The notes: generated by a model from the letters alone, not told the origin. A stretch of DNA of 64,000 bases from Terrirhizobium terrae (GCF_030323265.1 NZ_CP104992.1:3695501-3759500); one strand, 5' to 3'; shown: positions 21,660 through 31,498, numbered from the stretch's first letter. Numbers and translations are program-made.

Positions 21660-22531
21660 CAGTTCGCTCCTGCTCCGAGCATCCGCCGGCGGCTCTCCAG
21701 CACGGCATCCGCCATCTTCAGCGCATCGAGATTTCCGGACACGTTGTGGACACGGAATACCGTGGCACCGGCCAGCCGCAGCATTGCGGTCGTCGCGGCC
21801 GTTGCGAAATCCCGCTCGGCCGGCAGTTCACGCGACGAGACCGCGCCGACGAAGCGCTTCCTCGATGTCCCGACCAGCAGCGGAAAACCGAGCCCGTGAA
21901 GCTCGCCAAGTCGCGCCATCAGATCGATGTCGTTTGCCTGGCTGGTGACGAAGCCGAAACCCGGATCCAGCACTATCGCCTCCTCGGCAATGCCTGCAGA
22001 CTTCGCGGTATCGATTGAACGCGTCAGAAACGCCATTTCGTCGGCAACGATATCGGGATGGTGATCCTCCCGCCCGCGGGCCGTGTACATGATGCAGACA
22101 CCGGCGCCGGTCTGTGCAACGACACCGGCCATATCCGGGTCATGCCGCAATCCCCAGACGTCATTAATGATATGCGCTCCGGCCTCGACAGCGAGCTTGG
22201 CGGTTTCGGCACGATAGGTATCGACCGAAATCAGCGCATCGGTCTCCCCGCGCAGCCTCTCGATCACCGGCAGCACCCGATCCTGCTCTTCCGCCGCGCT
22301 GATGGGCGCCGCACCCGGTCGGGTCGATTCGCCTCCGATATCGAGAATCGCAGCTCCCTCGGCAACGCAGGCCAGACCGTGGGCGACCGCCCGTTCGACA
22401 TCGTCATACCGGCCGCCATCGGAAAAACTGTCGGGCGTGACATTAACGATCGCCATGACGCAGGCGTTGGTCCCGAGCGCGAGTTTTCGCCCATGCGCCA
22501 GACGCCAGGTGCTGTTGCGCGATGATGTCAC
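21659..22531 (-). CDS. folP: Dihydropteroate synthase
   Basis: Condenses pABA with hydroxymethyl-dihydropterin pyrophosphate; the sulfonamide target. TIM-barrel motifs visible: MAIVNVTPDSFSDGG, DIGGESTRPGA, DPGFGF and VGTSRKRFVG. The longest frame begins at 22729 but would run through the promoter and 5' end of the divergent DUF922 gene. GTG 22531 gives 290 residues, close to the family's usual ~280. The exact start is uncertain. First gene of the folate cluster. Confidence 0.94.
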   Translation of the reverse strand: MTSSRNSTWRLAHGRKLALGTNACVMAIVNVTPDSFSDGGRYDDVERAVAHGLACVAEGAAILDIGGESTRPGAAPISAAEEQDRVLPVIERLRGETDALISVDTYRAETAKLAVEAGAHIINDVWGLRHDPDMAGVVAQTGAGVCIMYTARGREDHHPDIVADEMAFLTRSIDTAKSAGIAEEAIVLDPGFGFVTSQANDIDLMARLGELHGLGFPLLVGTSRKRFVGAVSSRELPAERDFATAATTAMLRLAGATVFRVHNVSGNLDALKMADAVLESRRRMLGAGAN

Positions 22532-22637
22532 CGGCCATCCATCTTTCTGAAAGTAACGCAATTTTGGCTGCCTCTGTGTTGCGCTTGCCGTGGCTATGCC
22601 CCAAGCTTGGGCGAAGTTCAACGTACCAGGTTCGAGA

Positions 22638-23258
22638 ATGTTTTTGATGCGCAGGGTCCGCCGGTTGTTCGGCGCAGCTTGTCTCCTCTGCGTGATCCCG
22701 GTGACGGCCCATGCCGAACCTGTCATCACGAAGACCTATTCCTACTTCCGCATCGGTGGCCGCACGGCCGAAGATCTCGACCGCGAACTCGAGCGCCGTG
22801 GGCCGGTCACTCACACGACAGGCAACCGCCATCCCGGCGCCACCGAGATCAAGTTCGGCGGCGAAGTCACCTATGTCGAGCGTGGCGGCCGATGCTCGGT
22901 CGGCGGCGCCAAGGTGACCTTGCGCACCAACATAATCCTGCCCCGCTGGAGCAACCAGAGACGGGCAGCCAAGGACCTGCGCTTCATCTGGGGAACGCTC
23001 TCTGCCGATATCAAGCGCCATGAAGAACGCCACGCGGAAATTGCCCGCAATTATGCCCGCAGGCTCGAGCGGGAGTTGCTCGCCCTTCCGAGCCGCCGCA
23101 GTTGCGACGATGTGGAAACCCTCGTTTCGGAACTGACCAAGCGGATGCTCGCCGAACACGACAAGCAGCAAGTCCGATTTGACCAGATCGAATCGAAGAA
23201 CTTTGACGCCCGGATGATGCGTCTGCTGCAATACCGCATCGACCAGCGCATCGACTGA
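22638..23258 (+). CDS. DUF922 family secreted putative zinc protease
   Basis: 206 residues from ATG 22638 with an N-terminal signal segment (RLFGAACLLCVIPVTAHA). DUF922 proteins are predicted zinc-dependent proteases; the HEERHAEIA segment (HExxH with a further conserved spacing) near residue 118 supports this. No substrate is known. Divergent from folP. The gene ends IDQRID just before a gene-free stretch. Confidence 0.8.
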   Translation: MFLMRRVRRLFGAACLLCVIPVTAHAEPVITKTYSYFRIGGRTAEDLDRELERRGPVTHTTGNRHPGATEIKFGGEVTYVERGGRCSVGGAKVTLRTNIILPRWSNQRRAAKDLRFIWGTLSADIKRHEERHAEIARNYARRLERELLALPSRRSCDDVETLVSELTKRMLAEHDKQQVRFDQIESKNFDARMMRLLQYRIDQRID

Positions 23259-23596
23259 TCAAGCCTGAGATCCGCCATGACCGAAGCTTGCGCAACGCAT
23301 GCGCAAGCTCCGGTGAATGATGGATTATTTATTAGAGTAAACTAATCGACAGAATCCAACTAAACATTTGGACATTAATGCTGGGTTCCTACGGCAATCG
23401 GAGACCCGCAGCCGTCGCGTCCAAGCCGCGCGAAAACCCGGAAGATATACGGGTTCGAACACATGTGAATGCCTCGCGTTCCCCCGGCGCGTGTTGAAGG
23501 TCTGCAGGCGATCCCTCCCTCACCTACAGGCCATGCGCCCGCCTCGCCTCGCTCGCACGCCTGCGGCGAGGCATTTCTTTGAAAACTGAGAGAGAG
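23259..23596. other. 338-bp gene-free stretch
   Basis: No convincing coding frame. It is AT-richer around 23320-23370 and holds an 8-bp inverted repeat GCCTCGCC/GGCGAGGC (23541-23548 with 23565-23572) next to the ferredoxin 3' end. The string GGGTTCGAAC at ~23450 resembles a tRNA T-loop but has no pairing arms. Confidence 0.5.
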
Positions 23597-23917
23597 TTAG
23601 GCCTGACGTTCAGGCACGTTGACCACAAGACCGTCGAGATCGGCCTTGATCTTGATCTGACAGGAAAGCCTGGACGTTGGACGAACGTCGAAGGCGAAGT
23701 CCAGCATGTCTTCTTCCATGGCCGCCGGCGGCCCGACCTTTTCGGTCCAGGCCTCGTCGACATAGACATGACAGGTGGCACAGGCGCAGGCGCCGCCGCA
23801 TTCGGCTTCGATACCGGGCACGGAATTGCGCACTGCATTCTCCATCACCGTCGAACCGTTATCCGCGTCGAGTTCGAAGCGGGTTCCGTCGAAGGCTACG
23901 ATGGTCAATTTCGTCAT
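23597..23917 (-). CDS. 2Fe-2S adrenodoxin-type ferredoxin
   Basis: 106 residues from ATG 23917 (MTKLTIVAFDGTRFEL). The cluster ligands follow the C-x5-C-x2-C pattern in AECGGACACATCHVYVDEAW, with the fourth Cys in SRLSCQIKI. This vertebrate-type ferredoxin group serves Fe-S biogenesis or P450/oxygenase electron transfer. No partner reductase is nearby. The longer upstream frame lacks family similarity. Confidence 0.9.
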   Translation of the reverse strand: MTKLTIVAFDGTRFELDADNGSTVMENAVRNSVPGIEAECGGACACATCHVYVDEAWTEKVGPPAAMEEDMLDFAFDVRPTSRLSCQIKIKADLDGLVVNVPERQA

Positions 23918-24054
23918 GATGGGAAAATCCGAGAGTTGGGGAAGAGACCCTTCGGGTAAAGGCCTCGCATAGGCCGTCTCTGCCACCAAAATGCCGCGCC
24001 CGTCAATCACGCGGGCGACGCCGGCTTTGCTGCCGACGCCGAAGCCGTCTTATA

Positions 24055-24429
24055 TCAGCGGCAAAGTCCCATAATGAAATTGTCGGCCTCGATGACCGCC
24101 GAGTGGACCGATGCCAGAAGAGCAGCATCATCCGGCTTGGCTTCCAGCCGTTCTGCCTTGGTGGCAACGGTGAATGCGCCGATCGCCTTGGCCGCACCCT
24201 GGAGACGATGCGCGAGAGCGGTCATGCGCGTGGCATCGGCGGTGGCCATTTCCTGCATCAGTGCCCGCGCCTGTCGCGCAAACATCTGCAGCACTTCGGC
24301 TTCAAGCGCCTTGTCACCCATCGTCTGGTTTGCCAGATGAACCAGATCCACCGGCCGCGACTGTGATGGACAGGCGATCCTGTGATTGTCGGGCGCCTCG
24401 AATGCGATCTTTGCCGCTGCCATTGCCAT
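24055..24429 (-). CDS. HPt-domain phosphotransfer protein
   Basis: 124 residues forming one histidine phosphotransfer domain: LVHLANQTMGDKALEAEVLQ, then the phosphorylatable His in AHRLQGAAKAIG, and a C-terminal helix ending FIMGLCR. HPt proteins relay phosphate between hybrid kinases and response regulators. CckA in this window needs such a partner (ChpT in Caulobacter), but ChpT is a different, larger dimeric fold, so a direct link is not shown. Confidence 0.82.
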   Translation of the reverse strand: MAMAAAKIAFEAPDNHRIACPSQSRPVDLVHLANQTMGDKALEAEVLQMFARQARALMQEMATADATRMTALAHRLQGAAKAIGAFTVATKAERLEAKPDDAALLASVHSAVIEADNFIMGLCR

Positions 24430-24897
24430 CTCGTTCTTTCCTTGCTTTATAGCGTGGACATGTCCGGATCATCCGGCCGAGCCATGGCTATCCCGTTAAA
24501 TTTCGGCACAATCGCGGCGCAAATCTTCGCGAATGGTTAATTCGCGTTAAACTCCCGTGATTACAGGACATTCGCCCGAAAACATGGTTTAAATCCTGTT
24601 AACAAGCAATCGCATCCGGTACCGCTTCGACCCGTTTCAATTGTGCCCAATGCACAGATGTGCCACTACAGTACGGTTTAGTCGGCTGCCTGAGACACTT
24701 GGTAGCCGGTGTCGGAGGAACGGTAAGCTTTCATTATCTTCCGTTTGAAAGAACGGCTCTCCGACTGGAACATGAATGGGCAATCGAGCTTGCCGTGAGG
24801 CATCTCCATTTCCCGCAAGAGTATCCCGCTGTTTCGCTCTGCAGGCGGCAGCACGTGGAGCGGGGTGCCGGGCGAGTATGTAACGAGGCGTAACCGC
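24430..24897. promoter_or_regulatory. 468-bp upstream region of the growth-pole gene
   Basis: No supported gene; short frames here are not family-like. It is rich in TTAA: two TTAA-N6-TTAA pairs at 24537-24550 and 24589-24602, plus a lone TTAA near 24496. CtrA sites are TTAA-N7-TTAA, so these are one base short of consensus. The region presumably holds the promoter of the giant gene. Confidence 0.4.
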
Positions 24898-27800
24898 ATG
24901 GCGAAGAACACCAGCAATGAATCGATCGATGAGACTGCATTCCAGGCTTTGGAAGATGCGCTGAAGATCGACTTCAACGAAGAGACGCCCCGCGCGAAGT
25001 CCGCTCCACCTGCCTCGGAGGCCAGAGTGTCAGACACGTCCCGTACCCGCCCTGCCCGCACGCGCCAGCCCCAGGCAGAGCCAGCCCGTCCCGCTGCCGC
25101 GGAACAGGCACCGCGCCAGCCGAGCTTCGAGCCGGCCAATGACGCAGGCCGCCGCAACCCGGCATCCATTCTGCGTTCGCTGGACGGTGGTTCCATGCGT
25201 GGCGCCATCCGCAACGCGCTCATCATGTCGGTCCTCTGGGCGATCGCCGGCGTAGGCCTTGGCCAGCTTATCTACGGCAACCAGCTCTGGCAGGTTAACT
25301 CGGTAGCTGGCGTCCTCGCCGCTCCCGGCCTTGTCGCGCTTGCCGCCGGCATTCTTCTGCCGATCCTGCTCTTCTTCGCATTCTCCATCATGATGGCCCG
25401 CGCCCAGGACCTGCGAAACGCTGCCCGTTCGATGGCAGAGGTCGCCCTGCGCCTGTCGGAGCCGGAAACGATCGCCTCCGAACGGATCATGAGCGTCGGC
25501 CAGGCGGTACGCCGCGAAGTGTCGGCGATGAACGAAGGCATCGAGCGCACGATCGCCCGTGCCTCCGAACTGGAAACGCTGGTTCACTCCGAAGTGAATG
25601 CGCTCGAGCGCAGCTATACTGACAACGAATTGCGCGTGCGCGGTCTCGTCCAGGAACTCGGCTCGGAACGCGACGCAATCGTCAATCATGCCGAGCGCAT
25701 CCGCTCGTCCATCGTCGGCGCCCATGATCAGCTGAAGGAAGAGCTGTCGCTCGCCACCGAGGAGATCTCGATCCGCCTTGCGACCTCAGGCGAAGCCTTC
25801 GCCTCGATGATCGACATGCGCGCCGCATCGCTGATGGAGAAGTCGGACGCTGCCGGCGATGCCATCGCGTCGCTGCTGGCCGCCAAGACGGAAGGCCTGA
25901 TCGATACCCTGACCACGTCGGGCATCGCACTTTCCACCGAATTCGACATGCGCCTTGAAGGGCTTAGCTCGACGCTCAACGAGCGCGGCAATGCGATTCT
26001 CAGCGAATTCGAGACCCGTGCCTCGAGCCTCGACGCCAATACCGAAAAGCTCAACGCAGCTCTCGCCGACCGTACCCGCCAGCTGAACGAGACCCTGCTC
26101 GCCCGCACCCGCGAGATCACAGAAGGCCTCTCCAGCAGCGAGCGCACGCTGACCGGCTCGCTCGACGGCATCCTCTCCTCGCTTAACCGTTCGATCGACG
26201 AACGCGGCGCATCTTTCCGTCAGACCCTGCAGACCGCTGCCGACGATGCCATCATGGATCTCGACCTGCGCACGGGCCTCTTCGAAGAGCGCCTGCATTC
26301 GACGGTCGGCCAGCTCAGCACGACGTTCGACGAAGGCCTCACGCAGTTCACTACGGCTTTCGACCAGCGCGCCGGCAGCCTCGACAGCAAGCTGATGGAA
26401 AGCCTTGCCCGCATCAACGAGACAGTGGCCGGCGGGTCCGATGCGATTGACGGCATCCTGTCGACCAGCATCGAGCGGATCGGCAACGCGCTGACGGATC
26501 AGCAGCTTGCGATCGCCACCACGCTCGGAACCGGCCAGGAAGTGCTTGATTCCATGCTGGAAAGCCGCTCGAAGGAATTCTCCGACGCGCTTGCCGCCCG
26601 CAGCAGCGATATCGCCGGTGCATTTGGCGATGCCCACAACAAGATCGACATGGTCATGGCGGCCCGCGGCGGCGAGATTTCCGCAAGCCTCGCCGACAGC
26701 CAGAAGCGCTTCGAAGACAGCATTTCGAGCCGCACCGCCGCGATCATCGAATCCGTCACCGACAGCCATGAGCGCTTTGCCGGCGCCGTCGACGAGAAGG
26801 CATCCGCCCTCCAGTCGCTGATGGCTGACACGCCGGATCGCCTCGCCTCGATCCTCGACACTAAGAGCGAAGCCATCGCCCGTGCGCTTTCCGAAAGCGA
26901 ACTGCGCCTGACCGATGAAATGGACCGCCGCGCAACCGCCCTCGACACGACGCTTGCATCCAACCGCGACAGGCTCTCCGAAATCCTCGACGACAAGTCG
27001 ATGGAGATCGCCACCTCCATCTCGCTGCACGAAGATCGCCTCAGCACCACGCTGACCGATCACGCGACGAACCTCGTCAAGACCGTGTCCGAAGCCGACA
27101 CGCGCCTGGAAGAAGCCTTCACCAAGCGCGCCGATGTCATCCGCGACGCTTTTGCCGATAACCAGCTCAACCTCGACATCTCGCTCGAAAGCCGCACCTC
27201 CGAGCTGGCCCGCCTGCTTGAGCATGGTGGCGATCGTCTGGAGCAGACCGTCAGCGGTGCAGCTGCGCGCATCGAAGAATCCTTCGACAAGCGTGCCGAG
27301 ATAATCCGCGACGCTTTTGCCGATAACCAGCTCAATCTCGATATCTCGCTGGAGAGCCGCACGTCCGAACTGGCTCGCCTGCTCGACAACGGCAGCGAGC
27401 GTCTTGAACAGACCGTTGGTGGCGCCGCCGGCCGCATCGAGAACGCGATGACCCAGGGCACCGATCGTTTCGATGCCACGATGGGTGATGGCCTGCAGCG
27501 CATGGAGACCTCGCTTGAGGCCGCCCATCGCCAGATCGCCGACACGCTGACGACCAATGGCGAAGCGCTGGGCGAGACCGTAGGCTCCGCACATCTGCGT
27601 ATGGCCAATGTCCTCGGCGAAGCCAATCGTGACATCTCCGAAACGATCGATGCCGGCCATGATCGCCTGCGCACCACGCTGGATCAGCGCACCGGCCTGA
27701 TCTCGGCCACGATCACCGACGCCCAGGATCAGCTGGGCAACCTGCTGATGGATCAGGCTACCTCGATCGGCACGACCATCGCCACCAGCGCCGGCATGCT

Positions 27801-30800
27801 CGAAATGTCGCTGGAAGGTCAGCAGGAAGCACTGCGCGAGACGCTGGACAAGGCGAGCGAAACCCTTGCCGGCAGCCTGCAGACCGATATCGGCTCCATT
27901 GCTGGCCAGATCAGCGATGCCGCCCGCGAAATCAGCCATTCGACCGAAGCCTTCACCTCACGCGTCGAACAGACCGTCGGTGGAGTATCGACGGCCCTTC
28001 ACGATGCCGGCAACCGCATCGAAGTCACCTTCGGCGGCCTGGAAGACCGTATCCGCGGAGAAATCGGCAATGTTTCGGCCATGGTCGACAATGCCGGCAG
28101 CAATCTTGCCGACACCCTCGGCGCCCGCACGGCCGACCTCGAACGTGTTTCGAACGCGGCAGCCGATCGTATCTCGGAATCGGTCAGCAGCAGCAGCATG
28201 GGCATCGAACTTGCAGCAAGTGAAGCTGCTGAGCACATCGCCCGTGCACTCAGCGAACAGACAGACGCCCTACAGCAGGTATCGAACGCAACGGCCGAGC
28301 GGATTTCCGAATCCGTCAGCAGCAGCAGCATGGGTATCGAACTCGCATCCAGCGAGGCCGCAGAGCACATTGCGCGCACGCTTAACGAGCAGGCCGACGC
28401 TCTTCGTCAGGCATCCAATGCGACCGCTGAACGGATCTCGGAGGCTGCGAGCAGCAGCAGCATGGGCATTGAACTCGCATCCAGCGAAGCTGCCGAACAT
28501 ATCGCCCGTACCCTCAGCGAGCGTACCGGCGCCCTGGAACGCAGCAGCGCCGACGCGACGCTCCGCATCACCGAGACCCTCGACGGCCGCACAGCCCATA
28601 TCGAAGAACGCTTCGGCACCATGGACCGCGCCCTCTCGATCGGCCTCGACAATGTTTCGAAGACGATCGAAAGCAAGGCGGTCGGTCTCGCAGGATCCCT
28701 TCGCGAAGCCGTCTCCACTGCCGCGCATGAGATGGATGCCGAGGCGAACCGCTCTGCAGAGGCCCTCGCCCGCGCCGGTTCGGAGTTCACCAACGAACTC
28801 AACAACCGCAACACCGAATTCACCCGCGCCATCGAGGAACGCAGCAACGAGATCGTCGGCCGCATTTCCGAGACGCAGAACCGTCTTGCCGGTCAGGCTG
28901 CAACCGTCGCCCAGGCCTTCTCGGAGGCCGGCAGCGCGATCGTCAGCAAGGTGGCGGAAGCCGACAAGCTGGTGAAGCAGCAAGTGGACGCCATCTCGGC
29001 TGCCCTCGGTGAAGCGGAAACAGCACTCGACAGCCGCGGCCAGTCGATCCGCTCGACACTCACTTCCACGGCCGGCGAACTCGATCAGGCTCTCGATGCC
29101 GTCGACCGCGCGCTTGCGGCCCGCGGAGATGCTATCCGCACGGCACTCGACAGCCGCTCGCGCGATCTCAACTCCATGCTGTCCAGCCGCTCGGAAGAAC
29201 TGTCGCGCCTGCTGGATGAGAAGGCCAAGCCGCTGGTCGAAGCCTATGCCGAAACCGGCCGCACGGCAGCTGAACAGCTCGCCAACGCCGCTCAGGAGAC
29301 CTCGGCTCGCATCCGCCAGGAAAACGCGGCGCTCGTCGATGCGATCGCTGCCCGCGCCAACGAGACGCTCGCAGCCATCGGCCAGCGCAGCGAAGCCGCG
29401 TCGCAGATGATGCGCGGCGCCGAGCAGAGCCTGCTCTCCAATGTCGACGGCATCATCGAGCGCCTGTCGCACAGCAACGTCAACATCGCCTCGCTCGTCG
29501 AACAGGCGGCCGGTCAGCTCGCAGCTGCCGACCAGAAGCTCGACGACACGGCGGCACGCTTCGCCCATTCTGCAGGCTCCGCTGCGGATCTGGTGTCCGG
29601 CTCCAGCCGACTGCTCGAAAACAATATCGATCGCCTGGTCACGATTTCCGGCCAGACACTCAGCCAGGTCGGCGGCATCGTCGGTCGCTTCGAGGATCAC
29701 TCCAAGGTTCTCGGCCAAGCCTCCGAACTTCTGGGCGCTGCCCAGTCCAACCTTGCCAGCACGCTGGACGAACGTCAGGACGCCCTGCGCAGTCTTTCGG
29801 CCGGCTTGGTCAAGCGTTCCGACGAGATCGAGGCGACACTCAAGCACCTCACGGCTCTCGTCGACGGCGCCTTCGAACGTGCCGAAGAACGCACGGCCCA
29901 TGTCGGCGACAAGCTGCGTGACGGTCTGCAGGCCTCCTTCGCCGATATCGGCCGCCGCCTGGGCGAAACCCAGCAGCGCGCGGAACAGACCGCAAGCGCC
30001 ATGCGCGCTGCCCTTCTCGATGCCGGTGGCGAAGCCAACCGGACGATCGAGGAGACCCTGTCGGAGGCCGAACGTCGCGCCCGTGATCTCGCCGATCAGA
30101 TGCGCGGCAACCTTTCCGGCTCACTGTCGGAAGTCGAGCGCGTCCTCGGCGAGGCTTCACAGCGTTCCGACACGGCAGCAAACCAGCTGCGCGAAACGCT
30201 CCGTCTGTCGGTCGAAGATGCGGTCGGCCGCTTCTCCGGTGCCACGGACGAAATCCGCCGCTCGGCACAGGACATCCGCCAGGAGCTCGATGCGACCCGC
30301 ACCGAACTGAAGCGCGGCGCCTTCGATCTCCCGGAAGAGGCGAAGGAAAGTGCTGCCGCCATGCGCCGCGCCGTCAGCGAGCAGATCAAGGCCCTGCAGG
30401 AAATCTCGCAGCTGGTCGGTCGCTCGTCGCAGCAGCTCGAAGTGGCCGAAGCCACTCAGCCGCGTGCACCCGCTGCGCCCGTGGCAGCTCCAGTTCGCCA
30501 GCAGCCGCAGCCTCTGCCGCAGCCGCCCCAACAGCAGGTGCCCCAGCAGCAGGCTCCGGTTCAGCCGGCGCCGGTTGCTCCGCGCAACGATCCTTACAAC
30601 GCCGGCCTTCTGCGTGGCGGCCTGTCGCTCGACAAGCCTGCCGCTCCGTCCTCGCCGATCCGCCCGGCGGCAGAACAGCCTGCTCAGGGTGGCCAGACGG
30701 GTCAGGGTGGCTGGATCAGCGATCTGCTGCGTGGCGCATCGCGCGACGAGCAGGCCGAGCAGGCAGCGGCACGCGCCCCTGCCCGTCCGGCTCCGGAAGC

Positions 30801-31191
30801 CGCCCCGGCTCCGCGCACGGCCAATGGCGACAATCGCAATCCGCGCCATATGGTCGAATCGCTGAACTCGCTCTCCGTCGACATCGCCCGCGCCATTGAT
30901 CACGATGCCTCTGTCGATCTGTGGCGCCGTTACCAGCGCGGCGAGCGCGACGTCTTCACCCGTCGCCTCTACACGCTGAAGGGCCAGCAGACCTTCGACG
31001 AGATCAAGCGCAAGTATGACCGCGAGCCGGAATTCCGAACCGCCGTCGATCGCTACATCGCCGATTTCGAAAAGCTGCTCGCAGACGTCGCCCGCACCGA
31101 TCGCGACCGCACCGTGACCCAGAGCTACCTGACCTCCGATACCGGCAAGGTCTATACCATGCTCGCCCACGCAGCCGGCCGCTTCGGCTGA
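24898..31191 (+). CDS. Growth-pole-ring-like giant coiled-coil membrane protein (GPR/RgsE homolog)
   Basis: About 2097 residues from ATG 24898 (GAGGCG nearby). Disordered N-terminus (~1-100), two membrane segments (residues ~107-127 and 139-166), then ~1650 residues of heptad/hendecad-like helix rich in A, S, E, D and R. A Pro/Gln linker (~1850-1950) leads to a conserved C-terminal globular domain (residues ~1975-2097, with DLWRRYQRGERDVFTRRLY). Length, order and low-complexity helix match the A. tumefaciens GPR (~2115 aa), which forms a ring at the growing pole and is needed for unipolar growth; RgsE is the Sinorhizobium counterpart. Such proteins are often labelled kinesin-like or apolipoprotein-like. 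The 6.3-kb frame is unbroken. The assignment is from memory of the family, not a search. Confidence 0.85.
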   Translation: MAKNTSNESIDETAFQALEDALKIDFNEETPRAKSAPPASEARVSDTSRTRPARTRQPQAEPARPAAAEQAPRQPSFEPANDAGRRNPASILRSLDGGSMRGAIRNALIMSVLWAIAGVGLGQLIYGNQLWQVNSVAGVLAAPGLVALAAGILLPILLFFAFSIMMARAQDLRNAARSMAEVALRLSEPETIASERIMSVGQAVRREVSAMNEGIERTIARASELETLVHSEVNALERSYTDNELRVRGLVQELGSERDAIVNHAERIRSSIVGAHDQLKEELSLATEEISIRLATSGEAFASMIDMRAASLMEKSDAAGDAIASLLAAKTEGLIDTLTTSGIALSTEFDMRLEGLSSTLNERGNAILSEFETRASSLDANTEKLNAALADRTRQLNETLLARTREITEGLSSSERTLTGSLDGILSSLNRSIDERGASFRQTLQTAADDAIMDLDLRTGLFEERLHSTVGQLSTTFDEGLTQFTTAFDQRAGSLDSKLMESLARINETVAGGSDAIDGILSTSIERIGNALTDQQLAIATTLGTGQEVLDSMLESRSKEFSDALAARSSDIAGAFGDAHNKIDMVMAARGGEISASLADSQKRFEDSISSRTAAIIESVTDSHERFAGAVDEKASALQSLMADTPDRLASILDTKSEAIARALSESELRLTDEMDRRATALDTTLASNRDRLSEILDDKSMEIATSISLHEDRLSTTLTDHATNLVKTVSEADTRLEEAFTKRADVIRDAFADNQLNLDISLESRTSELARLLEHGGDRLEQTVSGAAARIEESFDKRAEIIRDAFADNQLNLDISLESRTSELARLLDNGSERLEQTVGGAAGRIENAMTQGTDRFDATMGDGLQRMETSLEAAHRQIADTLTTNGEALGETVGSAHLRMANVLGEANRDISETIDAGHDRLRTTLDQRTGLISATITDAQDQLGNLLMDQATSIGTTIATSAGMLEMSLEGQQEALRETLDKASETLAGSLQTDIGSIAGQISDAAREISHSTEAFTSRVEQTVGGVSTALHDAGNRIEVTFGGLEDRIRGEIGNVSAMVDNAGSNLADTLGARTADLERVSNAAADRISESVSSSSMGIELAASEAAEHIARALSEQTDALQQVSNATAERISESVSSSSMGIELASSEAAEHIARTLNEQADALRQASNATAERISEAASSSSMGIELASSEAAEHIARTLSERTGALERSSADATLRITETLDGRTAHIEERFGTMDRALSIGLDNVSKTIESKAVGLAGSLREAVSTAAHEMDAEANRSAEALARAGSEFTNELNNRNTEFTRAIEERSNEIVGRISETQNRLAGQAATVAQAFSEAGSAIVSKVAEADKLVKQQVDAISAALGEAETALDSRGQSIRSTLTSTAGELDQALDAVDRALAARGDAIRTALDSRSRDLNSMLSSRSEELSRLLDEKAKPLVEAYAETGRTAAEQLANAAQETSARIRQENAALVDAIAARANETLAAIGQRSEAASQMMRGAEQSLLSNVDGIIERLSHSNVNIASLVEQAAGQLAAADQKLDDTAARFAHSAGSAADLVSGSSRLLENNIDRLVTISGQTLSQVGGIVGRFEDHSKVLGQASELLGAAQSNLASTLDERQDALRSLSAGLVKRSDEIEATLKHLTALVDGAFERAEERTAHVGDKLRDGLQASFADIGRRLGETQQRAEQTASAMRAALLDAGGEANRTIEETLSEAERRARDLADQMRGNLSGSLSEVERVLGEASQRSDTAANQLRETLRLSVEDAVGRFSGATDEIRRSAQDIRQELDATRTELKRGAFDLPEEAKESAAAMRRAVSEQIKALQEISQLVGRSSQQLEVAEATQPRAPAAPVAAPVRQQPQPLPQPPQQQVPQQQAPVQPAPVAPRNDPYNAGLLRGGLSLDKPAAPSSPIRPAAEQPAQGGQTGQGGWISDLLRGASRDEQAEQAAARAPARPAPEAAPAPRTANGDNRNPRHMVESLNSLSVDIARAIDHDASVDLWRRYQRGERDVFTRRLYTLKGQQTFDEIKRKYDREPEFRTAVDRYIADFEKLLADVARTDRDRTVTQSYLTSDTGKVYTMLAHAAGRFG
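27127..27456 (+). repeat. Two tandem 165-bp (55-residue) repeats in the growth-pole gene
   Basis: Copies start at 27127 and 27292. Both encode near-identical segments around IRDAFADNQLNLDISLESRT then SELARLL and RLEQTV. 55 residues is five 11-residue units. Confidence 0.85.
28150..28545 (+). repeat. Three tandem 132-bp (44-residue) repeats in the growth-pole gene
   Basis: Copies start at 28150, 28282 and 28414 and share the block RISESVSSSSMGIEL and EAAEHIAR. 44 residues is four 11-residue units. Not CRISPR-like: contiguous, coding, no spacers. Confidence 0.88.
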
Positions 31192-31216
31192 TTGGCGGAA
31201 TGACAAGAAAAACATA

Positions 31217-31244
31217 AAAAGGCCGCCCTCCGAGGCGGCCTTTT
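31217..31244 (+). terminator. Terminator after the growth-pole gene
   Basis: AAAAGGCCGCC (31217-31227) pairs with GGCGGCCTTTT (31234-31244), 6-nt loop, T run in the stem end, 26 bp after the stop. The rest of the 307-bp gap to 31499 shows no further gene apart from a possible N-terminal extension of the next one. Confidence 0.93.
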
Positions 31245-31498
31245 AGTTTCGAGCAGAGTGTTGCTGTCCCGCGGTTGATCTGCCCCGTTACGACCCTAGA
31301 ATTATGGACGACGGATCTGAGACTGAGAGCGGCCCATTCGTGACCGATGATTTCACTGCATCGCGACCTCTTGTCAGTCGGCCAGCGCATTCTGCGCGGA
31401 AAGGCCTTCAGCGAGCCAGAACGGCGTATCCGTGCGTCTTGGCTGTCACTTTATCGATTGCATTTTTCCCAACGAACACGTCCGCACAGGAGCTCCAT

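Noticed and set aside
23440..23470. tRNA-like T-loop GGGTTCGAAC
   Set aside because: No matching T-stem, anticodon arm or acceptor stem around it.
24660..24893. 77-codon frame upstream of the growth-pole gene
   Set aside because: No ribosome site, no family pattern, overlaps the leader of the large gene.
27127..28545. CRISPR-like direct repeats
   Set aside because: Contiguous, in-frame coding duplications without spacers.
25786..29901. Long minus-strand frames (717 and 543 codons) opposite the growth-pole gene
   Set aside because: Mirror images of the repetitive helix-coding sequence; no start context and the plus-strand frame is continuous.
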